Shown piece by piece: positions 1 to 7,173 of a stretch of DNA of 34,147 nucleotides. This DNA comes from an uncultured Bacteroidales bacterium. Its GTDB lineage: Bacteria; Bacteroidota; Bacteroidia; Bacteroidales; Muribaculaceae. A model generated the notes under the pieces. The model worked only from the letters and a program-made list of their open reading frames with translations, was not told the origin of the DNA and ran no database searches. The translations under genes and the position numbers were made by a program. Location of the stretch: assembly GCA_900547755.1 (NCBI GenBank), contig URIC01000020.1, positions 1 to 34,147 of the forward strand, given 5' to 3'. Position 1 is the first letter of the stretch. Each line of letters starts with the position of its first letter.

Positions 1-741
1 CGTGTATTCAACGGCTATCAGCACGAGAACCTTGATGAGGAACTCCGCTATGGTCCCAACATCAAGGACTGGCCCAAGATGTACCCCATGTCCGAGAATA
101 TGCTCCTTGAACTGGCTGCTGTAATCCATGACCCTGTGACCACTACCGACGAGCTTATCCCCTCGGGCGAGACTTCCAGCTACCGCTCCAACCCCCTGAA
201 ACTCTCCGAGTTCGCTCTCTCTCGCCGTGTGCCCGAGTATGTAGGCATAAGCAAGCGCATACAGAAAGAAGACCTGGAGCGTCGCGACGGCAAGACTCCC
301 GCCAATGTTCAGGCTGTTCTTGACAAGGTAGGCGCAAAGGCCGAGGACACATCTTTCGGTTCTTGCGTATTCGCCAACAAGCCCGGTGACGGTTCCGCCC
401 GTGAGCAGGCTGCAAGTTGCCAGAAAGTACTTGGCGGCGATGCCAACATCTGCTACGAGTACGCCACCAAGCGTTATCGTTCCAACTGTATCAACTGGGG
501 TATCGTTCCTTTCACTATTGAAAAAGACGTGAAGTTCGACTACCTCCCCGGCGATTACGTATTTGTTCCCGGTATTCGCAAGGCCATGCTTGACGGCAAG
601 GAGGAAATAGAGGCGCAGGTAGTAACCAAGGATGGCATCACACCCATCAAGCTGTACTTCAAGAACCTTACCGAGGCCGAGCGCCACATTCTGGCCGACG
701 GTTGCCTCATGAACTATTACGCAGCCCACAACGTAAAATAA
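1..741 (+). CDS. acnA: Aconitate hydratase, C-terminal part (5' end outside window)
   Basis: Frame 1 is open from the first base, so the gene starts upstream and only about 246 C-terminal residues are present. Aconitase isomerises citrate to isocitrate through cis-aconitate in the cytosolic TCA cycle, using a [4Fe-4S] cluster whose cysteine ligands lie in the missing N-terminal part. The visible part resembles the swivelling fourth domain of Bacteroidetes aconitases: a conserved start (RVFNGYQHENL), a segment with SGETSSYRSNP, and the end CLMNYYAAHN. The stop is followed after 25 bases by isocitrate dehydrogenase on the same strand, the next enzyme of the pathway, so the two are probably co-transcribed. 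The family call is recognition of the C-terminal sequence and context. The symbol is less certain, because Bacteroidetes aconitases are not classical AcnA or AcnB. Confidence 0.88.
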   Translation, partial: RVFNGYQHENLDEELRYGPNIKDWPKMYPMSENMLLELAAVIHDPVTTTDELIPSGETSSYRSNPLKLSEFALSRRVPEYVGISKRIQKEDLERRDGKTPANVQAVLDKVGAKAEDTSFGSCVFANKPGDGSAREQAASCQKVLGGDANICYEYATKRYRSNCINWGIVPFTIEKDVKFDYLPGDYVFVPGIRKAMLDGKEEIEAQVVTKDGITPIKLYFKNLTEAERHILADGCLMNYYAAHNVK

Positions 742-766
742 TAACCTTAAATTCAATATATAACCA

Positions 767-1975
767 ATGGAAAAGATTAAAATGACCACTCCCGTCGTGG
801 AGATGGACGGCGATGAAATGACCCGTATTCTCTGGAAGATGATTAAAGACGAACTCATCCTCCCCTTCGTTGACCTCAAGACAGAATATTATGACCTGGG
901 CCTTCCCAAGCGTGACGAGACCCGCGACCAGATAACTGTCGAGGCTGCCGAAGCTACAAAGAAGTATGGCGTGGCCGTTAAGTGCGCGACCATTACTCCC
1001 AACGCACAGCGCATGACCGAGTACAAGCTCCACGAGATGTGGAAGAGCCCCAACGGCACTATTCGCTCCATGCTTGACGGTACCGTGTTCCGCACACCCA
1101 TCACCATCAAGTGGATTAAGCCGGTAGTGAAGAACTGGGAGAAGCCCATCACTATCGCCCGTCACGCATACGGTGACGTTTACAAGAGCGTTGAAATCCG
1201 CGTCGAGGAGCCCGGCACAGCCAAGCTCGTCTATGACGCCAAGGATGGCAAACACGAGGAGGTAGTCATACATGAGTTCAAGGACAAAGGTGTGATTCAG
1301 GGTATGCACAACACAGACAAGAGTATCCGCTCTTTCGCACATTCTTGCTTCAAATTCGCTATCGACACCAAGCAAGACCTCTGGTTCTCCACAAAGGATA
1401 CCATCTCCAAGAAATACGACGCGGATTTCCGCGAAATTTTCGATGAAGTTTACCAGGAATACAAGGCAGACTTCGAGCGTCTCGGCATCGAGTATTTCTA
1501 CACGCTGATTGACGACGCCGTGGCTCGTGTAATCCGTTCAAAAGGCGGTTACATCTGGGCTTGCAAGAACTATGACGGCGACGTTATGAGCGACATGGTG
1601 TCCACCGCATTCGGCTCCCTGGCCATGATGACTTCTGTACTCGTAAGCCCCGACGGCAAATATGAGTACGAGGCTGCTCACGGTACAGTGACACGTCACT
1701 ACTACAAATACCTCAAGGGCGAGGATACATCCACCAACCCCATGGCCACCATCTTCGCTTGGAGCGGCGCACTCCGCAAACGCGGCGAAATGGACGGTCT
1801 CAAGGACCTGGTGAACTATGCGGACCAGCTTGAGGGCGCTTGCTTCGACACTCTCAACGAGGGCATCGTCACAAAGGACCTGGTGAACCTATACGAGGGT
1901 ATCACTCCTACACCCGTCAACTCCGCTGACTTCCTCAAGGCTATCCGCCTGAACCTGGAGAAGCGCATGGCTTGA
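767..1975 (+). CDS. icd: NADP-dependent isocitrate dehydrogenase (eukaryotic-like type)
   Basis: The 402-residue protein oxidatively decarboxylates isocitrate to 2-oxoglutarate, making NADPH. It belongs to the eukaryotic-like homodimeric IDH type rather than the E. coli type. Visible motifs are the substrate loop SPNGTIRSMLDGTVFR (about 94-109), ARHAYGD with Arg132 in the position of human IDH1 Arg132, the metal-binding NYDGDVMSD (268-276, Asp272 and Asp276), and EAAHGTVTRHYYKYLKG. In the last motif Arg310-His311 match the pair that selects NADP over NAD. The first ATG is used; a second ATG five codons later is possible but less like relatives. It follows aconitase by 25 bases and is closed by a strong hairpin, so it is probably the last gene of an acn-icd transcript. 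Length is full for the family. Confidence 0.95.
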   Translation: MEKIKMTTPVVEMDGDEMTRILWKMIKDELILPFVDLKTEYYDLGLPKRDETRDQITVEAAEATKKYGVAVKCATITPNAQRMTEYKLHEMWKSPNGTIRSMLDGTVFRTPITIKWIKPVVKNWEKPITIARHAYGDVYKSVEIRVEEPGTAKLVYDAKDGKHEEVVIHEFKDKGVIQGMHNTDKSIRSFAHSCFKFAIDTKQDLWFSTKDTISKKYDADFREIFDEVYQEYKADFERLGIEYFYTLIDDAVARVIRSKGGYIWACKNYDGDVMSDMVSTAFGSLAMMTSVLVSPDGKYEYEAAHGTVTRHYYKYLKGEDTSTNPMATIFAWSGALRKRGEMDGLKDLVNYADQLEGACFDTLNEGIVTKDLVNLYEGITPTPVNSADFLKAIRLNLEKRMA

Positions 1976-2012
1976 TACCCTTCGCGGTCAACGAAAGACA
2001 ATATAAAAATAG

Positions 2013-2040
2013 AATCGGCAGCTTGCAAAAGTTGCCGATT
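2013..2040 (+). terminator. Terminator after icd
   Basis: A 12-bp stem (2013-2024 with 2029-2040, one G-U pair) closes a GCAA tetraloop of GNRA type and is followed by CCTATTTT. Outer bases (AAAATAG upstream, CTATTTT downstream) can extend it. It lies 37 bases after the icd stop. Confidence 0.8.
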
Positions 2041-2111
2041 CCTATTTTCAGTTGAATGGTAACTATCCGGGAAAGCCCATTTTTAAGATGGTCACATTTA
2101 TTCATGTACAT

Positions 2112-2145
2112 AAAAGGGGTTGCATCCACCGATGCGACCCCTTTT
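2112..2145. terminator. Bidirectional terminator between convergent icd and rng
   Basis: A 15-bp stem (2112-2126 with 2131-2145, one G-U pair) carries a CACC loop. It has an A-run at one end and a T-run at the other, so it can act on either strand. It lies 51 bases beyond the end of the minus-strand RNase gene. Confidence 0.8.
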
Positions 2146-2196
2146 GTCGTTTAATCGTGTAAGCGCGTTCTTGTTCCTATGTCACAAGGCGCTTGC

Positions 2197-3831
2197 TTAT
2201 TCCGCGTTTTCTTCTTTTGCTCGATTTTTTGCTTTGTTGCGTTTTTTCTGACTTTGGCCTGAGCCGGTGTCTTTCTCCTCTTTTAGGTCAATTTCACGGC
2301 CATCTTCGCCTATCACTTTGTATTGCAGGTAGGCCAGGGACTCGTCGGCTATTATCTTGAACTTCCGTGAGTATGCGCGCTTCCATTTGGAGTAGATGGA
2401 GAAGAAACCTTTTTTGATATAAGCGTCTACAAAGGGGTGTACATACATTTTGAAGTTATTGACTCCCAGATTGTTGACCAGCAGGTCAATCTTCTCGGCC
2501 AGGGTGTCGGTGAAGAGCAGCGAGGGCTGTATCTCTCCCTTTCCGTAGCAGGAGGGACAAGACTCGGTGGTGGGAATGTCCAAAGCCGGACGGACTCTGT
2601 GGCGCGTAATTTGCATGAGCCCGAACTTGCTGAGCGGCAGGATGTTGTGGCGGGCGCGGTCGCTGGCCATCACTTCGCGCATGTGGTCGTATAGCGCCTG
2701 GCGGTGTTCGGCCTTGGCCATGTCGATGAAGTCAATGACAATTATTCCGCCCATATCGCGCAGACGGAGCTGGCGGGCTATCTCGTCGGCAGCCTTGAGG
2801 TTTACGTCAAGCGCGTTGGTCTCCTGGTCGTTGCCGGCACGGGCCCTGTTGCCTGAGTTGACGTCTATAACGTTCAGGGCCTCGGTACTCTCAATGATGA
2901 TGTAGGCGCCGCTCTTGAAGGATACCGTCTTTCCAAAGCTGCTTTTTATCTGACGTGTGATGCCGAAATGGTCGAAAATCGGGGTGTCCTTGGCATAGAG
3001 TTTTACAATCTCCTTGCGGTCCGGAGCAATTAGGGCGACATATTTCTCTATTTGCTCGAAAGTCTCCACATCGTTCACATGGATGCTCTCGAAGGAGGGA
3101 CTGAAGATGTCCCTGAGCAATCCGACGGCGCGGGTCTCCTCTTCGTAGATAAGCTCGGGAGGAGTGGCGCGTTGCATTTTTGATATCGCGTCTTCCCAGT
3201 TCTTGAGCAGGGCACGCAGCTCGTTGTGCAGGTCGGCCACACCCTTGTTCTCGGCAGATGTGCGCACGATTACCCCAAAACCTTTGGGTTTAATCATAGA
3301 TATGAGCTGCTTGAGGCGCAACTTCTCTTCTGTGCTTTTTATCTTCTGCGACACGTTTATTTTATCCGCGAAGGGGATAAGAATCATGTATCTGCCGGTG
3401 AAAGATATTTCGGTGGTCAGTCTGGGACCTTTTGAGCTGATGGGTTCCTTGGCTATCTGTACCAGGAGCTGGCGGCCGGGAGTCAGGAGGTCGGTGATAG
3501 TGCCTCCTTTGGGAATGTCCGGTTCCTTTATGAAGTCGGCAATATCGGGTACATGGCGTTTGTCGGCCATCGCGGCGTCAATATACTTGGCGTAGGCAGA
3601 GAAGCGTGTGCCCAAATCGAGGTAGTGAAGAAAAGCGTCTTTCTCGTATCCGACGTTTATGAAAGCAGCGTTAAGACCCGGCATCAGCTTGTGAACCTTT
3701 GCGAAATAGAGGTCACCCACCGCGTAAGCGATGTCTCGGCTCTCTTTTTGCAGTGACACAAGTCGCGAGTCTTCCAGCAATGCTGTGGATATTTCTTTTT
3801 GTTGTACGTCTACTATGAGCTCGCTTTTCAT
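2197..3831 (-). CDS. rng: Ribonuclease G/E family endoribonuclease
   Basis: The 544-residue protein is a single-strand-specific endoribonuclease of the RNase E/G family, acting in rRNA maturation and mRNA decay. An S1-type RNA-binding region lies near residues 35-125. It is followed by the DNase I-like catalytic domain with the metal-binding aspartates Asp323 (VIDVNSGNRAR) and Asp367 (GGIIVIDFID), and by a zinc-link CPSC at 425-428 (SCPSCYGKG), through which the family dimerises. The length matches RNase G plus a short basic tail (KKRNKAKNRAKE, then acidic) rather than the long scaffold arm of E. coli RNase E, so a large degradosome platform is unlikely. The GC-rich leader upstream has several stems, which is interesting because RNase E controls its own mRNA through its 5' UTR in E. 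coli. A similar loop here is inference. Confidence 0.93.
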   Translation of the reverse strand: MKSELIVDVQQKEISTALLEDSRLVSLQKESRDIAYAVGDLYFAKVHKLMPGLNAAFINVGYEKDAFLHYLDLGTRFSAYAKYIDAAMADKRHVPDIADFIKEPDIPKGGTITDLLTPGRQLLVQIAKEPISSKGPRLTTEISFTGRYMILIPFADKINVSQKIKSTEEKLRLKQLISMIKPKGFGVIVRTSAENKGVADLHNELRALLKNWEDAISKMQRATPPELIYEEETRAVGLLRDIFSPSFESIHVNDVETFEQIEKYVALIAPDRKEIVKLYAKDTPIFDHFGITRQIKSSFGKTVSFKSGAYIIIESTEALNVIDVNSGNRARAGNDQETNALDVNLKAADEIARQLRLRDMGGIIVIDFIDMAKAEHRQALYDHMREVMASDRARHNILPLSKFGLMQITRHRVRPALDIPTTESCPSCYGKGEIQPSLLFTDTLAEKIDLLVNNLGVNNFKMYVHPFVDAYIKKGFFSIYSKWKRAYSRKFKIIADESLAYLQYKVIGEDGREIDLKEEKDTGSGQSQKKRNKAKNRAKEENAE

Positions 3832-3844
3832 TTTTAATTAAATT

Positions 3845-3980
3845 GGTCCCCTCGCGGGGTGGTAGGTTAGCGTCCGGTTGGAAGAGTCCTTAGTAAGGAA
3901 CACGTATACCTGCGGACGCGGCAGACGAAGAGAGGTGCAGGGTAGTGCCGGGGACTTGAGTTCCGCGATTCGGCACCGGC
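3845..3980 (-). promoter_or_regulatory. GC-rich structured leader upstream of rng
   Basis: Three hairpin units sit just before the rng start. Nearest is CCCC-GCGA-GGGG read on the minus strand (3848-3859), with a GNRA-type loop. Next is a 7-bp stem (3870-3876 with 3913-3919) enclosing a smaller hairpin (3887-3891 with 3895-3899). Farthest is a 6-bp stem (3945-3950 with 3971-3976) enclosing a 5-bp stem (3951-3955 with 3960-3964, one G-U pair). The rest of the gap (3981-4113) is AT-richer, with a short GGCGC/GCGCC repeat near 4056-4071. No known riboswitch class was recognised. Stem pairing is read directly; a regulatory role is inference. Confidence 0.45.
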
Positions 3981-4113
3981 ATAATACATAATATAAGTAC
4001 TACAGGGATGCGTCTATAAAGCGCTTCCCCGTAGCCTTATATTTACTGAGTACATGGCGCCTGATTGCGCCTGTTTCCTGTCTGTTAAAGAATAATGTCG
4101 GTGTTATCCGGGA

Positions 4114-4203
4114 TTATTTCTTCTTATGACGATTCTTTCTCAGTCTTTTTTTACGCTTGTGTGTGGCCATCTTATGGCCTTTTCTTTTTTTTCCGCTGGG
4201 CAT
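4114..4203 (-). CDS. 29-aa COX24/AURKAIP1 (mS38-like) ribosomal-type peptide
   Basis: A 30-codon frame encodes MPSGKKRKGHKMATHKRKKR followed by LRKNRHKKK. Eleven Lys, five Arg and three His make 19 of 29 residues basic. The pattern HKMATHKRKKRLRKNRHK matches the small AURKAIP1/COX24-domain proteins of Bacteroidetes, relatives of mitochondrial mS38 and actinobacterial bS22, which bind near the decoding centre of the small ribosomal subunit. The gene is between HU and rng on the same strand, 98 bases after HU. Because it is so short, automatic gene calls easily miss it. The frame and similarity are seen; ribosomal residence is inferred from the family. Confidence 0.85.
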   Translation of the reverse strand: MPSGKKRKGHKMATHKRKKRLRKNRHKKK

Positions 4204-4301
4204 ATCAGTTGAAATTTTTATAAGTTAAAATATATAGTTCCTTTATTTACACTGGGTTATTCCAGGATAAGACACCTTAAGACCTCGGGGAGGCTCAGGA
4301 A

Positions 4302-4574
4302 TCAGCGTACATCCTCAAGGAAAGTCTTAGCCGGCTTGAAAGCGGGTATCTTGTGTTCCGGAATTATGATTGTGGTGTTCTTGGAAATGTTTCGTGCTGT
4401 CTTTTCCTTGCGTGTTTTGAGAATGAAACTGCCGAAACCGCGCAGATAAACATTTTCGCCATTGGCCATGGTGTCCTTTACTATCTCCATGAACTTCTCA
4501 ATGGTGGTGAGCACTGCAGCTTTCTCGAGGCCGGTGCTTCGGGAGATTTCATTTACAATGTCAGCTTTAGTCAT
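4302..4574 (-). CDS. HU-family DNA-binding protein
   Basis: The 90-residue protein is a standard-length HU/IHF-family nucleoid protein that binds and bends DNA as a dimer. It starts with the helical dimerisation region (MTKADIVNEISRSTGLEK), continues with VYLRGFGSFILKTRKEKTARNI, which is the hallmark GFGSF turn and basic arm, and ends with IPAFKPAKTFLEDV, the usual C-terminal helix signature. It is first of a same-strand group with the 29-aa ribosomal-type peptide and rng. Several HU paralogues are usual in Bacteroidales, so no symbol is assigned. No clear -33/-7 promoter pair was found just upstream; the closest is a one-mismatch -7 (GAAATTTG, minus strand) near 4640-4660. Confidence 0.95.
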   Translation of the reverse strand: MTKADIVNEISRSTGLEKAAVLTTIEKFMEIVKDTMANGENVYLRGFGSFILKTRKEKTARNISKNTTIIIPEHKIPAFKPAKTFLEDVR

Positions 4575-4934
4575 CTTTTGATGTGTATTTTTTGTGTATA
4601 ATTAAATCATTGGGTTTGCATTTTGATATGAGGTTCGCGGACTCTTATCGGAAATGCAGTGCAAATTTCGCAAAAAAAATTGAAATAACAGCTATAAAAC
4701 TCTAAAAATCTGACTCTCAGCCCATGTTTTCCTGAAATTTTCACATACTCTAATAAGAATCATGTTTAAACATGGAGCATACGACGAATATAAGCGGCAC
4801 TCCACAGGCAGTATCTCTCTCAGACCTCGGCCCACAAGACTTGCCATTCATGATGCAAGTCTTGTGGGCCGAGGTCTGATTCGTAAGCCGGATAGATTGT
4901 TCCGTCGTTATATCTTTATATTTGGAAGCGCGTG
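4575..4934. other. Intergenic region between HU and the NlpC/P60 gene
   Basis: This 360-base gap has no convincing gene. It is AT-rich next to HU, with A- and T-runs around 4660-4740. It also contains a perfect 14-bp palindrome, CATGTTTAAACATG, at 4761-4774 and the 25-bp inverted repeat at 4820-4879, listed separately. Confidence 0.6.
4820..4879 (-). terminator. 25-bp perfect hairpin downstream of the NlpC/P60 gene
   Basis: Arms 4820-4844 and 4855-4879 are perfect reverse complements of 25 bases around a 10-base loop (CATTCATGAT). The hairpin lies 55 bases after the NlpC/P60 stop on the minus strand, so a terminator is the simplest reading. There is no T-run after it on either strand and the stem is unusually long, so a small RNA, an mRNA 3'-end stabiliser or a dispersed repeat are alternatives. 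Confidence 0.5.
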
Positions 4935-5552
4935 TCAATCGGTTATGATTCTGCGGGCTCCGACGTATCGCTGTTTGTAATAGCCTTCTATTTCGCTTAT
5001 TTTTACGCCCTTGATGCTGGCGTGTATGAATCTTACTTTTCCGGTGGCTTTGTCGTGGTCCATTACAATACCTACATGACCGACGTTCTTGCCGCTGCTG
5101 CGACTGGTGAAGAATACCAGGTCTCCTTTGCGAAGGTCGTCACGGTCTACAGGTACGCCTTCGGAGTATTGTACACGGGAAGCCGGGGAAATATTGTATC
5201 CGAACTGGCGGTAGACGTAGCTGGAATATCCCGAGCAATCAAATGTGTTGGGGCCTTTGGACCCATGTACGTAGCGTTTGCCTATGTGTTTCTGCGCTTC
5301 CTTCAGAAGGTCGTTAATCAAAGTGTTGGAAGCGGCGCTGATTCCGTTGTTCGCCTCGCGCATCATCACTTCTGCATTGATGTGGTTCTGTATGCGGGCG
5401 CGCTCGGAGGGAGTAGTGGTCTTTGCTATGTGTGTGCGTTGCTGCCGGTGTGCCTGCCGATGTGCGTCGCTGTTATGGATTTGGGCATGGACCGATGCTG
5501 TTCCGAGAAGTGCCACAGACAGTGGCAGTATTATTTTTTTGAGATTTATCAT
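4935..5552 (-). CDS. Secreted NlpC/P60 family peptidase
   Basis: The 205-residue protein is a cell-wall cysteine peptidase of the NlpC/P60 type, which cuts peptide stems of peptidoglycan, typically between D-Glu and the diamino acid. A signal peptide (MINLKKIILPLSVALLGTAS, cleaved near VHAQ) decides the start at 5552; the frame is open 15 codons further up, but that extension lacks a signal-peptide start. After a His/Arg-rich linker (about 25-60) comes the catalytic domain, with Cys106 in NTFDCSGYS, His159 in NVGHVGIV and His177 in FIHASIKG forming the expected Cys-His-His set. The gene is alone, with its own consensus promoter at 5679-5710 and a long hairpin after it. Confidence 0.9.
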   Translation of the reverse strand: MINLKKIILPLSVALLGTASVHAQIHNSDAHRQAHRQQRTHIAKTTTPSERARIQNHINAEVMMREANNGISAASNTLINDLLKEAQKHIGKRYVHGSKGPNTFDCSGYSSYVYRQFGYNISPASRVQYSEGVPVDRDDLRKGDLVFFTSRSSGKNVGHVGIVMDHDKATGKVRFIHASIKGVKISEIEGYYKQRYVGARRIITD

Positions 5553-5678
5553 CAATATTAAGTTTTTAAAAAAAGTGTCCGGAATCTTGGAAAACAAATG
5601 GCTTGAAACGCCTTTTCTGATTACTGATTAGCAGAGCCGTCCGGCGGTGCTGTCTGACACTTGTTTCGTTTACGCTTG

Positions 5679-5710
5679 CAAAATTACAAATAATCTGTTC
5701 CCCGGCCAAA
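5679..5710 (-). promoter_or_regulatory. Bacteroidetes-type promoter for the NlpC/P60 gene
   Basis: On the minus strand, TTTG (5707-5710) is separated by 20 bases from TAATTTTG (5679-5686). This matches the -33 TTTG / -7 TAnnTTTG consensus of the Bacteroidetes primary sigma factor. It predicts a 5' UTR of about 120 bases. Confidence 0.75.
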
Positions 5711-5751
5711 TCTTTAAGTGGTCATAATCAATATTTTAACTCATTTTAGCT

Positions 5752-5885
5752 TTTTGCACGGTCGCGCAGATATTGTGCAAAATATAAATTCTCGAGTCTC
5801 GTCAGTAGCTGAAAAATCCCGATTCCGCACACTTTAAAGCCGAGTTCGTCGTCTATTTTGCACAATCGGGAAATTTAATGTGCAA
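5752..5885. repeat. Two inverted repeats, TTTTGCAC...GTGCAA type
   Basis: Copy one: TTTTGCAC (5752-5759) and GTGCAAAA (5775-5782), spacer 15. Copy two: TTTTGCAC (5856-5863) and GTGCAA (5880-5885), spacer 16. The copies are about 104 bases apart and lie upstream of the purM -7 box, so they look like binding sites for one dimeric protein. Function is inference. Confidence 0.5.
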
Positions 5886-5935
5886 TTTTTTGTGGGTTGA
5901 GGACCTCCGGTAGCGGTTGTTTGAATTTTTTTAAT

Positions 5936-5943
5936 TAATTTTG
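5936..5943 (+). promoter_or_regulatory. Probable -7 element for purM
   Basis: TAATTTTG matches the Bacteroidetes -7 consensus, 23 bases before the purM ATG. No -33 TTTG is at the ideal distance: one lies 12 bases upstream and a GTTG lies 16 bases upstream. The promoter may therefore need an activator. Confidence 0.45.
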
Positions 5944-5966
5944 CGGTAAATATTATTTAACAATTA

Positions 5967-7157
5967 ATGTCGATGATGTCCACTAACAGATATGATATGC
6001 GCGGTGTGTCTGCCACCAAGGAAGATGTGCATGCCGCGATTAAGAATGTAGACAAAGGTGTGTTCCCCGGAGCTTTCTGCAAAATAGTGCCCGATGTTAT
6101 GGGCGGTGACCCTGAGTACTGCAATATAATGCACGCTGACGGTGCCGGCACCAAATCCTCTTTGGCATACGCCTACTGGCGCGAGACCGGTGACCTTTCC
6201 GTGTGGAAAGGAATTGCCCAGGATGCCCTGATTATGAACATCGACGACCTGCTGTGCGTAGGCGCCACGGACAACATTCTGCTCTCTTCCACTATCGGAC
6301 GAAACAAGATGCTTATCCCCGGAGAGGTCATCGCCGCTATCATCAACGGTACCGAGGAGCTGCTTGCAGACTTGCGCAAGCATGGGGTGAATATTATAAG
6401 TACCGGTGGCGAAACCGCCGATGTGGGTGACTTGGTGCGTACTATTATCGTGGACTCCACCGTCACTTGTCGCATGAAACGCTCCGACGTCGTCGACAAC
6501 GGCAATATCAAGGAGGGGGACGTTATTGTCGGACTCTCGTCTTATGGCCAGGCCAAGTATGAGGCCGGTTATAACGGCGGTATGGGCAGTAACGGACTTA
6601 CCAGCGCCCGCCACGATGTGTTCGCCAAATATCTGCTGGAGAAATATCCTCAGACATGCGACCCCTCTGTGCCCGACGACCTTAAGTATTCCGGTTCCCG
6701 TCATCTCACTGATGCCGTGGAGGGCTCGCCCATAAATGCAGGACTCCTTGTGCTTTCTCCTACAAGGACTTATGCTCCCGTAATCAAAGTGGTGCTTGAC
6801 CACTTGCGCCACCGTATAGACGGAATGATACATTGTTCCGGCGGCGCCCAGACAAAAATCCTGCACTTCCTTAAGGATGGCTTGCATGTGGTCAAGGACA
6901 ATATGTTCGATGTGCCACCGTTGTTCCGCATGATTCAGGAGGAGAGCGGTACTGACTGGAAGGAGATGTATAAAGTCTTCAATATGGGCCATCGCTTCGA
7001 GATATATCTGCCGCGTGAATATGCCGACAAGGTGATTGAGATTTCCGAGAGCTTCGGTATCCATGCCCAGATAGTGGGACGTGTGGAAAAAGCTGGCAAG
7101 CCCGGCAAGTACCTTACCATCAGGTCGGAAAAAGGAGTCTTCGAATACGAGGGCTAA
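5967..7157 (+). CDS. purM: Phosphoribosylformylglycinamidine cyclo-ligase (AIR synthetase)
   Basis: The 396-residue cytosolic enzyme closes the imidazole ring in de novo purine synthesis, turning FGAM plus ATP into AIR. It has the N-terminal ATP-binding HADGAGTKSS (56-65) typical of the PurM superfamily, the STGGETADV motif (145-153), and a C-terminal AIRS domain containing CSGGAQTK and FNMGHRFEIY. The sequence is of the long Bacteroidetes PurM form rather than the roughly 345-residue E. coli form. Three ATGs cluster at the start (MSMM), and the first is taken. No other purine gene is adjacent. A lytic transglycosylase follows after 16 bases on the same strand and may be co-transcribed. The upstream region carries a -7 box and two inverted repeats that could control it. 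Confidence 0.92.
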   Translation: MSMMSTNRYDMRGVSATKEDVHAAIKNVDKGVFPGAFCKIVPDVMGGDPEYCNIMHADGAGTKSSLAYAYWRETGDLSVWKGIAQDALIMNIDDLLCVGATDNILLSSTIGRNKMLIPGEVIAAIINGTEELLADLRKHGVNIISTGGETADVGDLVRTIIVDSTVTCRMKRSDVVDNGNIKEGDVIVGLSSYGQAKYEAGYNGGMGSNGLTSARHDVFAKYLLEKYPQTCDPSVPDDLKYSGSRHLTDAVEGSPINAGLLVLSPTRTYAPVIKVVLDHLRHRIDGMIHCSGGAQTKILHFLKDGLHVVKDNMFDVPPLFRMIQEESGTDWKEMYKVFNMGHRFEIYLPREYADKVIEISESFGIHAQIVGRVEKAGKPGKYLTIRSEKGVFEYEG

Positions 7158-7173
7158 AACGGCCTCATTAGGC

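Larger units (their letters stand above)
5553..5966. other. Divergent intergenic region (NlpC/P60 and purM)
   Basis: This 414-base AT-rich region holds the minus-strand promoter at 5679-5710, two related inverted repeats built on TTTTGCAC...GTGCAA (5752-5782 and 5856-5885), and a -7-like box for purM at 5936-5943. No open frame with coding character was seen. Confidence 0.6.

Noticed and set aside
7081..7173. Longer start for the lytic transglycosylase, overlapping purM
   Set aside because: The extension has no family similarity and would bury the lipoprotein signal; the ATG at 7174 is preferred.
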